From: Adlercreutzia shanghongiae
GTDB lineage: Bacteria; Actinomycetota; Coriobacteriia; Coriobacteriales; Eggerthellaceae
Assembly: GCF_035830635.1 (NCBI RefSeq)
Contig: NZ_JAYMFI010000001.1
Coordinates: 62,001 to 126,000 of the forward strand
DNA: 64,000 nt
Reading direction: 5' to 3'
The position numbers and the translations under genes were made by a program. This document shows positions 16,654-25,082 of this stretch, piece by piece. Positions within the stretch are counted from its first letter, which is position 1, and every line of letters begins with the position of its first letter. The notes beneath the pieces are model-generated. The model was not told the DNA's origin. It saw only the letters and a program-made list of their open reading frames with translations, and made no database searches.

Positions 16654-17370
16654 ATGAGGTTCATAATCGCTTTGGTTCTTTCACTTGCACTCGTTGTCGC
16701 CTTTGCGAAGCCGTTGAAAAAGTATCCCATCCCCTTTTATTTGGGTGCCGTGGCTCTAGTGGGGCTTTACTTTTGGGGAGTCTCCAGCGGGATGCGCGGT
16801 GAAGCTTGGTCGGTGTTTCAGCAGATCATCCATCGCTGCGCCCTGGCATTTCTGCTGTTCTCCGTAGTGATGTTCGTCGGCGTGCTTAACGAGAAATCGA
16901 GGTTGCGCGCTCACCTCATGCCCATTCGGCGCCAACTGTCCATCATCGCCTGTATACTCGCCGTGGGACATATTGCCTTCTACACGAACTCGTATCTCCC
17001 CCACCTTGTGAACGTTTTCTCAGGCAGAATCGGTCTTTCCTTCGGATTGGCGGCGTTTATCGCCTTACTCATGATTGCGCTATTCGTCACGTCGTTCCTC
17101 GCGGTTAAGCACCGCATGAAGGCTGCCGCTTGGAAGGCGGCCCAACGCCTCGCCTACCCCTTCTACCTGCTGACCTACGTGCACCTTGCCCTGCTACTCA
17201 TGCCGAGCGCACTTTCGGGCAGCCAGGTAGCCACTGTGAGCATTATCGTGTACTCGCTCGTCGCTGGCGCCTATGTGGTGCTGCGTACGTGCAAGGCCCT
17301 GGCCGATCATGTCGCCAACGCTGCTCCCATCGAATCAGAAGCGGAACTCGAGTTGGTTGTGGCTCAATAA
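16654..17370 (+). CDS. Ferric-reductase-like / MsrQ-type haem membrane protein
   Basis: 238 residues with about six membrane segments; ATG at 16654 behind GAGAAGGGG. Histidines fall in or beside membrane segments (IIHRCAL, VGHIAFYTNSYLPHLV, TYVHLAL), as in the ferric reductase-like transmembrane domain that binds b-type haems. MsrQ/YedZ proteins deliver quinol electrons to a periplasmic molybdoenzyme, but no MsrP-like partner is adjacent. The divergent DMSO-reductase-type operon is the nearest redox partner. Function beyond membrane electron transfer is uncertain. Confidence 0.7.
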   Translation: MRFIIALVLSLALVVAFAKPLKKYPIPFYLGAVALVGLYFWGVSSGMRGEAWSVFQQIIHRCALAFLLFSVVMFVGVLNEKSRLRAHLMPIRRQLSIIACILAVGHIAFYTNSYLPHLVNVFSGRIGLSFGLAAFIALLMIALFVTSFLAVKHRMKAAAWKAAQRLAYPFYLLTYVHLALLLMPSALSGSQVATVSIIVYSLVAGAYVVLRTCKALADHVANAAPIESEAELELVVAQ

Positions 17371-17493
17371 GCAGCTTCTTCCAACAAGCAGCCAAAGGCG
17401 CATTCTGAACGCCTCGAGCCTCCATATTGCAAAGATGCCCTGACTCAAAACCTTCAAATGCAAGTATATGGAACGCTGCACGCGAAATCGGCT

Positions 17494-18861
17494 TTAAGCC
17501 CCAACGCCCGCTTGCGTTATGCAGAAGGCTGCATAAAGAGGGAGGCTTCGCAACAGCTTGTCGGAATCCCCAATCTTCTCAACGCCAAAGTTTGCTTCTG
17601 ACAGGCGAAGCGCATAGGGGGAGCTCCCCTCTTCCATGAATTTGCGCAAGCTTTTGGCTTTTACGTTACGCGCCGACTTCACCTCGACAGGAACAATCTG
17701 CGCCCGACGATCCTGGAAGACAAAGTCTATCTCTCCGCTCCCCACTTTGTCGGAGGGCATCCAGTAGAACGTTTTTACCTCGTTAGCCGCCAAAGCCTGC
17801 ATCACGTAATTTTCAGCCAGCGCCCCCCGAAAATCAGAGGCCAAAACCAATCGCGACTCCTTTTCAAGAAAGAGGCCCGCATCGATGCCGAACTTGAAGA
17901 ACATGATCCCCGTATCAGCTACATACACTTTAAAGTAGCTTCCTTCTTCATCGTTAAATGGTGCTAGCGGTGCTTGGTCGTCGCGCGTCAAATCATTGAT
18001 GCTCACGATGCCCGCAGCGGCGAGCCATTCCAGCGGCTCAAGCAAGCGCTCACGACGGCCGCCACGCACCACTTCGGCGTACTTAAACTTCTTCGTCGAT
18101 GCCCGCAGGAGCTGCTTAGGCAAACTATCCCAAATGCGTTTGGCCGAGATGCCGCTGATGCCGTTTTCGGGATCGGTCATATCGGCGGTATAGGTACCGT
18201 TTATCTCTGCTTGAATCTCCGCAGCCGACGCAAAGGTTCGGTCTTGTCGGTAGGAACTGAGGACTTTCGGCATTCCGCCGAGCACCAAGTAGCGCCGATA
18301 CCAGTCAAGAGCCTGGTCGTGACGCACGTAGGGCTCCCCCGAGACTGCATGGGCCCTGATATCGTTTGCCATGACGCACTCCCCGAACGCCCATAAGTAC
18401 TCTTCGAAATCGAGGGGATGGAGCTCGAGCTGAACCACATCTGAGGGAAACGGCAAGCTGCGGCGCTTCGTAGTAACACCCAGCAGACTGCCCGTTGCGA
18501 GCACACGCCACGGCGAGCCGGCAAAGAAGCGCAGGGAGTTGAGCGCTTGCTCGCAAAGCTGAATTTCGTCCAAAATGATAAGCGTCTTCTCGGGCCGAAT
18601 AGCCGCGCCCTTGTATTCGGCGATGCGGGCCACAAGCCCATCAACATCGTCGGTCGGCCAATCAAAGAGAGCGCTCGCTCGCACCAGATCCGTCTGGAAG
18701 TCGAGCCTAACGAAACCATCCTCAAACAGTTCACGTCCCATGTGCTCCGCGAGAACCGTTTTCCCCACCCGACGAGCCCCCTGGATGAGCAGAGGGCGCG
18801 AATTAGCATCTTGAGCCCACGCTCGTACCGCCTCTTCAAGCTTGCGCTTCATATAGTCCAT
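17494..18861 (-). CDS. AAA ATPase with C-terminal DUF4143
   Basis: About 455 residues from the ATG at 18861 (an in-frame ATG 18 bases upstream and another 9 bases downstream are alternatives). Walker A is visible in LLIQGARRVGKTVLAE and Walker B in LIILDEIQ; the arrangement continues with DFEEYLWAFGE and a C-terminal nuclease-like fold (GEIDFVFQDRRAQIVPVEVKSA). These ATPases are widespread in anaerobes and are suspected of toxin/defence or DNA-linked roles, but no function is proven. A large nested palindrome lies just upstream. It stands alone, after a 123-bp gap from the ferric-reductase-like gene. Confidence 0.8.
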   Translation of the reverse strand: MDYMKRKLEEAVRAWAQDANSRPLLIQGARRVGKTVLAEHMGRELFEDGFVRLDFQTDLVRASALFDWPTDDVDGLVARIAEYKGAAIRPEKTLIILDEIQLCEQALNSLRFFAGSPWRVLATGSLLGVTTKRRSLPFPSDVVQLELHPLDFEEYLWAFGECVMANDIRAHAVSGEPYVRHDQALDWYRRYLVLGGMPKVLSSYRQDRTFASAAEIQAEINGTYTADMTDPENGISGISAKRIWDSLPKQLLRASTKKFKYAEVVRGGRRERLLEPLEWLAAAGIVSINDLTRDDQAPLAPFNDEEGSYFKVYVADTGIMFFKFGIDAGLFLEKESRLVLASDFRGALAENYVMQALAANEVKTFYWMPSDKVGSGEIDFVFQDRRAQIVPVEVKSARNVKAKSLRKFMEEGSSPYALRLSEANFGVEKIGDSDKLLRSLPLYAAFCITQAGVGA

Positions 18862-18914
18862 AAGACACCCCTCATCCAAGGCCTTCTACAGCCCATTATA
18901 GATCGAAAATAGAA

Positions 18915-18972
18915 TTTCATGTACAGCTTGTACACGAAATTTCGTATTTTCGTGTACAAGCTGTACACGAAA
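18915..18972. promoter_or_regulatory. Nested palindrome upstream of the DUF4143 ATPase gene
   Basis: Two 25-bp arms (18915-18939 and 18948-18972) are inverted copies differing at one base. Each arm contains an imperfect palindrome of the form GTGTACA-n3-TGTACAC. This is either two adjacent operator sites for a dimeric repressor or a long cruciform/hairpin. The surrounding DNA is AT-rich. Confidence 0.75.
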
Positions 18973-19014
18973 TTGGATTTAATGGGATCATCAGCAAAAT
19001 ACCCTGGACAGTAA

Positions 19015-19043
19015 ACGAGGCCCGGAACGCATCCGGGCCTCGT
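19015..19043 (-). terminator. Intrinsic terminator of the PFOR gene
   Basis: A perfect 12-bp stem (ACGAGGCCCGGA / TCCGGGCCTCGT) with a five-base loop is followed by TTTACTG on the minus strand, about 27 bp after the stop codon. Confidence 0.75.
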
Positions 19044-19069
19044 TGGTTGGGCGGATCTGGTACGGCGCG

Positions 19070-22000
19070 CTACTCGGCGGCGTAGAGGTCCTTGAGCTTC
19101 TCGAGGTGCGCCCAGCGGTTCATGGCCGCCTGCTCGTTCTCGGCGAACAGCTCGCCGGCGCGCTCGGGGAACTCGCGGGTGAGGCGGCTGTAGCGAGCCT
19201 CGTTCATGAGGAAGTTCTGGTACTCGCCCTCGATCGGCTCCTTGGAGTCGATGACGAGCTTCTTGCCCGGAGCGCCCTCGGGGTTGAAGCGCAGCAGGTT
19301 CCAGTAGCCGCAGTCCACGGCCTTCTTCATCTCGGTCTGGCAGTTGGTCATGCCGCCCTTGATGGAGTGCATCTCACAGGGGCTGTAGCCGATGATGAGC
19401 GAGGGGCCGGGGTACGCCTCGGCCTCGGTGATGGCCTTGATGGTCTGGTTGAGGTTGGCGCCCATGGCCACCTGGGCCACGTACACATAGCCGTAGGTCA
19501 TGGCGATCTCGGCGAGGCTCTTCTTCTTCACATCCTTGCCCGCGGCGGCGAACTGCGCCACCTGGCCGAGGTTGGAAGCCTTGGAAGCCTGGCCGCCGGT
19601 GTTGGAGTACACCTCGGTGTCGAACACGAACACGTTCACGTCCTTGCCGGAGGCGAGCACATGATCCAAGCCGCCGTAGCCGATGTCGTAGGCCCAACCG
19701 TCGCCGCCGAAGATCCAGACGGACTTCTTAGTCAGGTAGGACTTGTTGGCAAGGATACCGGCCGCGAGCTCGGCCACCTCTCCGGTGCCCTCGGCAGCAG
19801 TGCTCAGCGCCTCGATGTAGGCCGCCGCCGCAGTCTTGGAGGCTTCAGCGTCAGCGCGGGCCTCAAGCCAGGCGCGGGCCGCATCGGCCAGATCCCCGGC
19901 CGCGCCTCCGCATTCGATGAGGGCCTCAGAGTCGACGACGACCTTGTCCTGCACGGCCTCGTAGCCCAAAAGCATGCCCATGCCGTGCTCGGCGTTGTCC
20001 TCGAAGAGCGAGTTGGACCAGGCCGGACCATGGCCGTCGGCGTTCACCGTGTAGGGCGAGGTAGCCGCCGGACCGCCCCAGATAGAAGAGCAGCCCGTAG
20101 CATTGGCGATGTACATGCGGTCGCCGAACAGCTGGGTGACCAGGCGGGCGTAAGAGGTCTGGGCGCAGCCGGCGCAGGAGCCGGAGAACTCAAGCAAGGG
20201 CTGCTTGAACTGGCTGGCCTTCACCGAAGTACCCTCGAGCTCGGGCTTGCGGGCGACCTTCGACACGCAGTAGTCGAACACCGGCTGCTCGTCCAGCTCG
20301 TCGGCAATGGGCATCATCGTCAGTGAATCGGTCGGGCACTGGATGACGCACAGGCCGCAGCCCATGCAATCGAGCGGCGAGACGGCGAGCACGTACTGCA
20401 TGTCGGCGCCCACCTTGCCCTTGACCGGGATGGACTTGGTCTGCGCCGGTGCGGCGGCAAGCTCGGCGTCGGTCAGCGCGAAGGGACGGATGGTGGCGTG
20501 CGGGCACACGAACGAGCACTGGTTGCACTGGATGCAGGTGTCGGAGCTCCACTCGGGCACCGACACGGCCACGCCGCGCTTCTCGTAGGCCGAGGCGCCC
20601 AGCGGGAACTGGCCGTCCTCGTAACCGACGAAGGCGGACACGGGCAGCGAGTCGCCGTCCATGCGGGCCACGGGCTGCATGATGCCCTCGACAAGGGCCA
20701 CGGTCTCGGGACGACCCTCGATGTCGGAGGCCTTAGGCGCGGCAGCGGCGCTCTTCCACGCCTCGGGCACGTCCACCTGCACAAAGGCGGTGGCACCGGC
20801 GTCAATGGCCTTGTGGTTCATGTCCACGATGTCCTGGCCCTTCTTGGCATAGGACTTCGTGGCGGCGTCCTTCATGTACTGGATGGCCTCTTCCTGGGGC
20901 ATGACCTTGGCCAGGGTGAAGAAGGCGGACTGCAGGATGGTATTGGTGCGCTTACCCATGCCGATCTCGATGGCCAAATCGATGGCGTTGATGAGATAGA
21001 GCTTGATGTCGTTATCGGCGATGTAGCGCTTGGCGTCGGCGGACAGGTGCTCTTCAAGCTCGTCGGCGGTCCACTGGCAGTTGATGAGGAAGGTGCCGCC
21101 GGGCTTCACGTCGCGCACGATCGGGAAGTCCTTGGTGATGTAGGAAGGGTTGTGGCAGGCCACGAAGTCGGCCTTGTTCACGTAGTAGGGGCTGCGGATG
21201 GGGCTGTCGCCGAAGCGCAGGTGCGAGATGGTCACGCCGCCGGTCTTCTTCGAGTCGTACTGGAAGTAGGCCTGGACGTACTTGTCGGTGTGATCGCCGA
21301 TGATCTTGATGGAGTTCTTGTTCGCGCCCACCGTGCCATCGCCGCCAAGGCCCCAGAACTTGCACTCGATGGTGCCGGGGGCGGCGGTGTTAGGCGAGGG
21401 AACCTCGGGCAGCGACAGATTCGTCACGTCGTCGACGATGCCGATGGTGAACTGGCGGCGCGGCGCGTCCTTCTCCAGCTCGGTGAACACGGCGAACACG
21501 GACGCGGGCGGGGTGTCCTTGGACCCGAGGCCGTAACGGCCGCCGGTGACGGTGATGCCGGTGCGGCCCTCGACGGTCAGGGCGTTCACCACGTCCATGT
21601 ACAAAGGCTCGCCGATGGAGCCGGGCTCCTTGGTGCGATCGAGCACGGCGATCTTCTTCACCGTCTCGGGTAGCGCGGCCACGAACTTCTCGGTCACGAA
21701 GGGACGGTACAGGCGCACCTTCACCAGACCCACCTTCTCGCCCTGCGCGGTCAAGTAGTCGATGACCTCCTCGGCCACGTCGCAGATGGAACCCATGGCC
21801 ACGATGACGCGCTCGGCGTCCGGAGCGCCGTAATAGTTGAACAACTGGTAGTTGGTGCCGAGCTTCTCATTCACCTTCTGCATGTACTCCTCGACCACGG
21901 CGGGCAGCGCGTCGTAGACGGGGTTGCAGGACTCGCGATGCTGGAAGAAGATGTCGCCGTTCTCGTGGGAACCGCGCATGGCCGGGCGCTCCGGGTTCAG

Positions 22001-22621
22001 GGAGTGCTCGCGGAAGGCGCGCACGGCGTCCATGTCGCACATGTCGGCCAGATCGTCATAGTCCCACACCTGGATCTTCTGGATCTCGTGGGAGGTGCGG
22101 AAGCCGTCGAAGAAGTTCAAGAACGGCACGCGGCCCTTGATAGCGGCCAAGTGAGCCACGGCAGACAGGTCCATGACCTCCTGCACGTTGGACTCGGCCA
22201 GCATGGCAAAGCCGGTCTGGCGGCAGGCCATGACGTCGGAGTGGTCACCGAAGATGTTGAGCGCCTGAGTGGACACGGTACGGGCCGACACGTGGAAGAC
22301 CGTGGGCAGCTGCTCGGCGGCGATCTTGTACATGTTGGGGATCATAAGGAGCAGGCCCTGGCTGGCCGTGTAGGTGGTGGTCAAGGCACCGGTGGCCAGC
22401 GAGCCGTGGACTGCACCGGCGGCACCGCCCTCGGACTGCATCTCGCACACCTTGACGGTGGTGCCGAAGATGTTCTTGCGGCCTTGGGCTGCCCAAATGT
22501 CGACGAAGTCGGCCATGGGGCTCGAGGGAGTAATCGGGTAGATGCCGGCGACCTCCGTGAACGCATAAGAAACATGCGCTGCGGCGTTGTTGCCGTCCAT
22601 CGACTTGAGTTCTCTCGTCAT
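19070..22621 (-). CDS. nifJ: Pyruvate:ferredoxin (flavodoxin) oxidoreductase
   Basis: 1183 residues from the ATG behind AAAGGAGAGG, the usual length of the single-chain homodimeric enzyme. It converts pyruvate and CoA to acetyl-CoA, CO2 and reduced ferredoxin. Domains in order: pyruvate-binding N-terminus (YAFTEVAGIYPITPSSPMAD), transketolase-like region, gamma domain (GVTISHLRFGDSPIRSPYY), a two-cluster ferredoxin domain (CIQCNQCSFVCP and CMGCGLCVIQCP), and a C-terminal thiamine-diphosphate domain (ATGCSSIWGG, GWAYDIGYGGLDH, FDTEVYSNTGGQ). Cysteines at FSGSCAGCAQT fit the proximal cluster. It is the central carbon-energy link of a strict anaerobe and is monocistronic with its own terminator. 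Confidence 0.97.
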   Translation of the reverse strand: MTRELKSMDGNNAAAHVSYAFTEVAGIYPITPSSPMADFVDIWAAQGRKNIFGTTVKVCEMQSEGGAAGAVHGSLATGALTTTYTASQGLLLMIPNMYKIAAEQLPTVFHVSARTVSTQALNIFGDHSDVMACRQTGFAMLAESNVQEVMDLSAVAHLAAIKGRVPFLNFFDGFRTSHEIQKIQVWDYDDLADMCDMDAVRAFREHSLNPERPAMRGSHENGDIFFQHRESCNPVYDALPAVVEEYMQKVNEKLGTNYQLFNYYGAPDAERVIVAMGSICDVAEEVIDYLTAQGEKVGLVKVRLYRPFVTEKFVAALPETVKKIAVLDRTKEPGSIGEPLYMDVVNALTVEGRTGITVTGGRYGLGSKDTPPASVFAVFTELEKDAPRRQFTIGIVDDVTNLSLPEVPSPNTAAPGTIECKFWGLGGDGTVGANKNSIKIIGDHTDKYVQAYFQYDSKKTGGVTISHLRFGDSPIRSPYYVNKADFVACHNPSYITKDFPIVRDVKPGGTFLINCQWTADELEEHLSADAKRYIADNDIKLYLINAIDLAIEIGMGKRTNTILQSAFFTLAKVMPQEEAIQYMKDAATKSYAKKGQDIVDMNHKAIDAGATAFVQVDVPEAWKSAAAAPKASDIEGRPETVALVEGIMQPVARMDGDSLPVSAFVGYEDGQFPLGASAYEKRGVAVSVPEWSSDTCIQCNQCSFVCPHATIRPFALTDAELAAAPAQTKSIPVKGKVGADMQYVLAVSPLDCMGCGLCVIQCPTDSLTMMPIADELDEQPVFDYCVSKVARKPELEGTSVKASQFKQPLLEFSGSCAGCAQTSYARLVTQLFGDRMYIANATGCSSIWGGPAATSPYTVNADGHGPAWSNSLFEDNAEHGMGMLLGYEAVQDKVVVDSEALIECGGAAGDLADAARAWLEARADAEASKTAAAAYIEALSTAAEGTGEVAELAAGILANKSYLTKKSVWIFGGDGWAYDIGYGGLDHVLASGKDVNVFVFDTEVYSNTGGQASKASNLGQVAQFAAAGKDVKKKSLAEIAMTYGYVYVAQVAMGANLNQTIKAITEAEAYPGPSLIIGYSPCEMHSIKGGMTNCQTEMKKAVDCGYWNLLRFNPEGAPGKKLVIDSKEPIEGEYQNFLMNEARYSRLTREFPERAGELFAENEQAAMNRWAHLEKLKDLYAAE

Positions 22622-22881
22622 GTGTCCTCTCCTTTGCATCTGGCCCGCACGGAATCGGCCGGCTTGCGGCCTCGTCGCTCAACGCGCGGGTGGTACTGTC
22701 GCGGAGAGGTCGGAGGGACGAAGCGCGTCCGATCAAACGGGTCGGATTTGCTCTGCGAACAGAAATACCTGTCTGATATTAGCAGCGGGCCCGCCCCTGA
22801 CGCGACGTCAAGCGCGCGGGCGCCCCCAAGACGCCCTCCCCCGTCGGTCGGCGGGGTTCGGGACAACCCGCGAGAAGAGGG

Positions 22882-22915
22882 AGCGGCCGCCGGGACGAAA
22901 CTCCTGGCGGCCGCT
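22882..22915 (-). terminator. Hairpin after the small membrane ORF
   Basis: Perfect 10-bp arms (AGCGGCCGCC / GGCGGCCGCT) with a 14-nt loop are followed on the minus strand by CCCTCTTCT. It lies 11 bp after the small ORF's stop and so probably ends that transcript before the PFOR leader. The rest of the PFOR leader (22622-22881) shows no gene. Confidence 0.55.
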
Positions 22916-22926
22916 TCTTCGTGGGA

Positions 22927-23088
22927 TCACTCAACTCGATGGGGTGGGTGCGAGACCGCCGAACTTTTCCGCAGCTCATCCCTCACAGCCTTTCTGACCA
23001 CAAGATAGATGGCCAGAAGCGCTAATACGAAAATCGCAATGGGCGCCAAAAACGTCCATACCAGAACAAACATCTCACCTGATCCCAT
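22927..23088 (-). CDS. Small single-pass membrane protein (53 aa)
   Basis: ATG at 23088 behind CAGGGGGAT; stop TGA at 22927-22929. The sequence starts MGSGEMFVLVWTFLAPIAIF, continues as a hydrophobic helix to about residue 31, then a basic segment (VRKAVRDELRK) and a short polar tail. This layout suggests one N-out, C-in membrane helix with the positive charges inside. It is a plausible small protein rather than noise because of the ribosome site, hydrophobicity pattern and the hairpin directly after it. I do not recognise a function. Confidence 0.6.
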   Translation of the reverse strand: MGSGEMFVLVWTFLAPIAIFVLALLAIYLVVRKAVRDELRKSSAVSHPPHRVE

Positions 23089-23108
23089 ATTATCCCCCTG
23101 TCAGCGGG

Positions 23109-23717
23109 CTAAAGATAGGCAACGTTTAGATAATTTCCACCTTTCGGGCCAAACTCCCCATGAAGCCTGAAGCTCTGCGCAAACCCTGCCGTATTACGCA
23201 TGGTTACCGTGGCATTAATAATAAGAGTGCGACCACCATCGGCAATTACGTGACTGTAAGTTCCATTCTCGCAAGTGCTGTGAAACCCATATGCATATTT
23301 ATTATATACCGTGCTAATGCGAGTTTGGTTTTGCTTGTTTTCATATATTGCCAGCAAGTAAATAATGTCAGGGATGCCCCCAACTGTCGTATTGGCTTGA
23401 ACTTGCGCACTTATCCGGCTTCGAGGAACGATGGGGGGATCAACCGGATGAGGCTCATTCAAGACAATTTCCCCACCAGTTTCCTCTGCACTCTTAAGAG
23501 CATCTGCTCACATTTGATCTATTTCTGCCTCACTCACAATGCGATAACAAGCTGAGTCTGCCGGAGGAAACGGTTGCCCTCCGTTTAACGCCTCATCCGC
23601 AAGCGCGATGTCTGGCGAAAAAGCCGTTATCGCCACCCCAGCCGCGCTTGCCCCGGCAGCGATAAGAAACTCCTTACGCGACATAGAGGGGGCCGCTCCA
23701 GCAATCTCTTTGCACAT
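23109..23717 (-). pseudogene. Exported protein interrupted by an in-frame TGA at codon 70
   Basis: ATG at 23717 follows AGGAGGAGTT. The first part carries a twin-arginine-like signal (SRKEFLIAAGASAAGVAITAF) with a likely cleavage after ALADEA. Codon 70 (23508-23510) is TGA. The same frame stays open for 132 more codons (ADALKSAEETGGEIVLNEPH and on) and ends at 23109 with a beta-rich domain (GRTLIINATVTMRNTAGF). One codon change would restore a 202-residue secreted protein; TGG-to-TGA is the simplest explanation. Alternatives are selenocysteine (no convincing SECIS hairpin seen) or a sequencing error. Function unknown. Confidence 0.65.
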
Positions 23718-24087
23718 AACTCCTCCTATCGTATGTGGAATCCAGCACTTAGCCGATCGGTTCGTGAAGAGTTTAGCAAGGGCTCCGCAAAACGTTTCCT
23801 CGCATTTCGTGTCAACTCCTTTTATTTCGTTGCGAGTCGAGCCTCTACAGAGACTTATCCCTGTCTCGCCAAGCAAAACTTTCCATCAACTCGAGCTGGA
23901 CACGAGAGCATCACGGAATCGAGGGGGATTCGACCGCCACATCCGCTAATAAGCGCGAGAAGGAGACAAGCTGAATTAGAAGAAAGAGACTCTGAAGGAA
24001 ATTTGAGAATAATCCCAATGTAAGCCACAAGCCGCCGTTTACGCGCCCGAGAACTAGGAGCATAGTTCGGTTTCGCCGGCTTCTCTC
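23718..24087. other. 370-bp gap without a supported gene
   Basis: Reading frames here lack ribosome sites and protein-like composition. A TTGACA at about 23817-23822 on the minus strand could be a -35 element for the interrupted exported-protein gene, but no good -10 follows at the right distance. Confidence 0.5.
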
Positions 24088-24330
24088 TTATTCCTCGCCG
24101 TCCCATTCGTCGGATTCCTCGTAGACATAGTCGAGAAGATCGCCTGGCTTGCAGTCGAGCTCGCGGCAAAGGGCGCCAAGCGTGGAAAACCGGATGGCTT
24201 TGATATGGCCCGCACGAATGCGCGACAAATTGTTCTCTGATAAGCCGATACGTTCTGCGATATCTTTGGAGCGCATCTTACGCTTGGCGAGCATTACATC
24301 CAAATTGACAATCACTCCCACAGCAGCCAC
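24088..24330 (-). CDS. Xre-family regulator, YozG-like
   Basis: 80 residues starting with GTG directly after the preceding stop. The helix-turn-helix covers most of the protein: LDVMLAKRKMRSKDIAERIGLSENNLSRIRAGHIKAIRFSTLGALCRELDCKPGDLLDYV. Such short Cro/CI-type proteins are typically the second gene of a pair with a DUF2975-type membrane protein, as here. It may autoregulate the pair. The acidic tail (EESDEWDGEE) is usual for the family. Confidence 0.88.
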   Translation of the reverse strand: MAAVGVIVNLDVMLAKRKMRSKDIAERIGLSENNLSRIRAGHIKAIRFSTLGALCRELDCKPGDLLDYVYEESDEWDGEE

Positions 24331-24873
24331 CTACCCCGTCTCATCGGAAAGCGCTTGCAGGGTCTTGCCGTAATTCAGGATATAGGCAAGCAAAAAGAGC
24401 ACAGCTGAAGCCAGCAGCGTACCGAAGTTCACAAAAAATGTCGCAGGCTTAAGATCGGCATCATAGACTGAAGTGAGCGGCCCCAAAGCCACCTCAATGG
24501 CAGAAAAGAGAGGATCCCAAATGAAGCAGACGAGCGTATACAGTGCGACAATGCAAGCCGCTGCGAGAGCTCTTCTCACCTGCTTCTGCGCAAAAGGAGT
24601 CTCCCCTTTCGACATGTCCCATGCAACAAGCGCACACATTACGTAGACCGCAAGCATGGCAAGCTGACCAATAATGTCATAAGCGATTTGCGCAGCCGGT
24701 GCGAATCCCGCGACACCGTCTACCGCAAAAAAGAACGGCGAGGCGGCCAGGAAGAGAATCATTATTGCGCTCAAACACGCACATATCGTAAAGATGATGC
24801 CGAGCAGCTTGCCCAACCGAGGAATGCCCGCAAACGATCTTTCCAGTAGCTCGATCTCCCTGTTTCGCCCCAC
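24331..24873 (-). CDS. DUF2975-like four-helix membrane protein
   Basis: About 180 residues; GTG at 24873 (five bases after AAGGAG) is preferred over TTG at 24876. Four hydrophobic segments are visible: LGKLLGIIFTICACLSAIMILFL, the region around IIGQLAMLAVYVMCALVAW, ALAAACIVALYTLVCFI, and FFVNFGTLLASAVLFLLAYIL. DUF2975 proteins are nearly always followed by a small Xre regulator, which is the next gene with zero spacing. The pair may form a membrane sensor and regulator unit; the signal is unknown. Confidence 0.8.
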   Translation of the reverse strand: MGRNREIELLERSFAGIPRLGKLLGIIFTICACLSAIMILFLAASPFFFAVDGVAGFAPAAQIAYDIIGQLAMLAVYVMCALVAWDMSKGETPFAQKQVRRALAAACIVALYTLVCFIWDPLFSAIEVALGPLTSVYDADLKPATFFVNFGTLLASAVLFLLAYILNYGKTLQALSDETG

Positions 24874-24887
24874 CAATGCTCCTTCTT

Positions 24888-25082
24888 CTAGTTGCTTTCA
24901 GTTATGGGGCAAACGTGCTTTGGCGCCTTTGCCCCATAACTCCTTAGCTTTAATGCAGAATCGCTTGCTTTCGTCACAGCGCTTCTCGATGAGCCACGAG
25001 CAAAGCCGTGAGCTATACATATATTACCAAACCCGATCTGATGACAGCCAGCATGTACCTTTTCCTCACTGTGAAATAGCAT
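24888..25082 (-). CDS. Candidate small ORF (64 aa) overlapping the radical SAM gene
   Basis: ATG at 25082, seven bases after GAGGAGA; the last 17 bases of the radical SAM gene overlap it. The ribosome-site-like bases are the codons AGG AGA in the upstream gene, unusual arginine codons in this GC-rich DNA. The peptide has three cysteines (AGCHQIGFGNIC and HVCPITESN) and a basic middle. It could be a RiPP precursor for the adjacent radical SAM enzyme or a chance frame; its end lies inside a 14-bp inverted repeat. No recognisable leader or core motif. Confidence 0.3.
   Translation of the reverse strand: MLFHSEEKVHAGCHQIGFGNICIAHGFARGSSRSAVTKASDSALKLRSYGAKAPKHVCPITESN
24900..24941. repeat. 14-bp perfect inverted repeat
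   Basis: AGTTATGGGGCAAA (24900-24913) and TTTGCCCCATAACT (24928-24941), with a 14-bp loop. It sits between the radical SAM gene and the DUF2975 gene. No U-run follows on the minus strand, so it is more likely a regulatory hairpin or processing site than a classic terminator. Confidence 0.7.

Noticed and set aside
22687..22705. T-box-like motif (GGGTGGTAC followed by CGCGG)
   Set aside because: It is on the plus strand, away from the PFOR gene. No specifier stem, no proper antiterminator/terminator pair, and no plus-strand gene follows.
22640..22780. PFOR promoter
   Set aside because: A TTGACG and a TAATAT exist on the minus strand but 24 bp apart, too far for a standard promoter, so no call was made.
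23505..23540. Selenocysteine at the in-frame TGA
   Set aside because: The bases just after TGA form only a loopless palindrome (CTCTTAAGAG), not a SECIS-like hairpin, and the protein context is not a redox motif.
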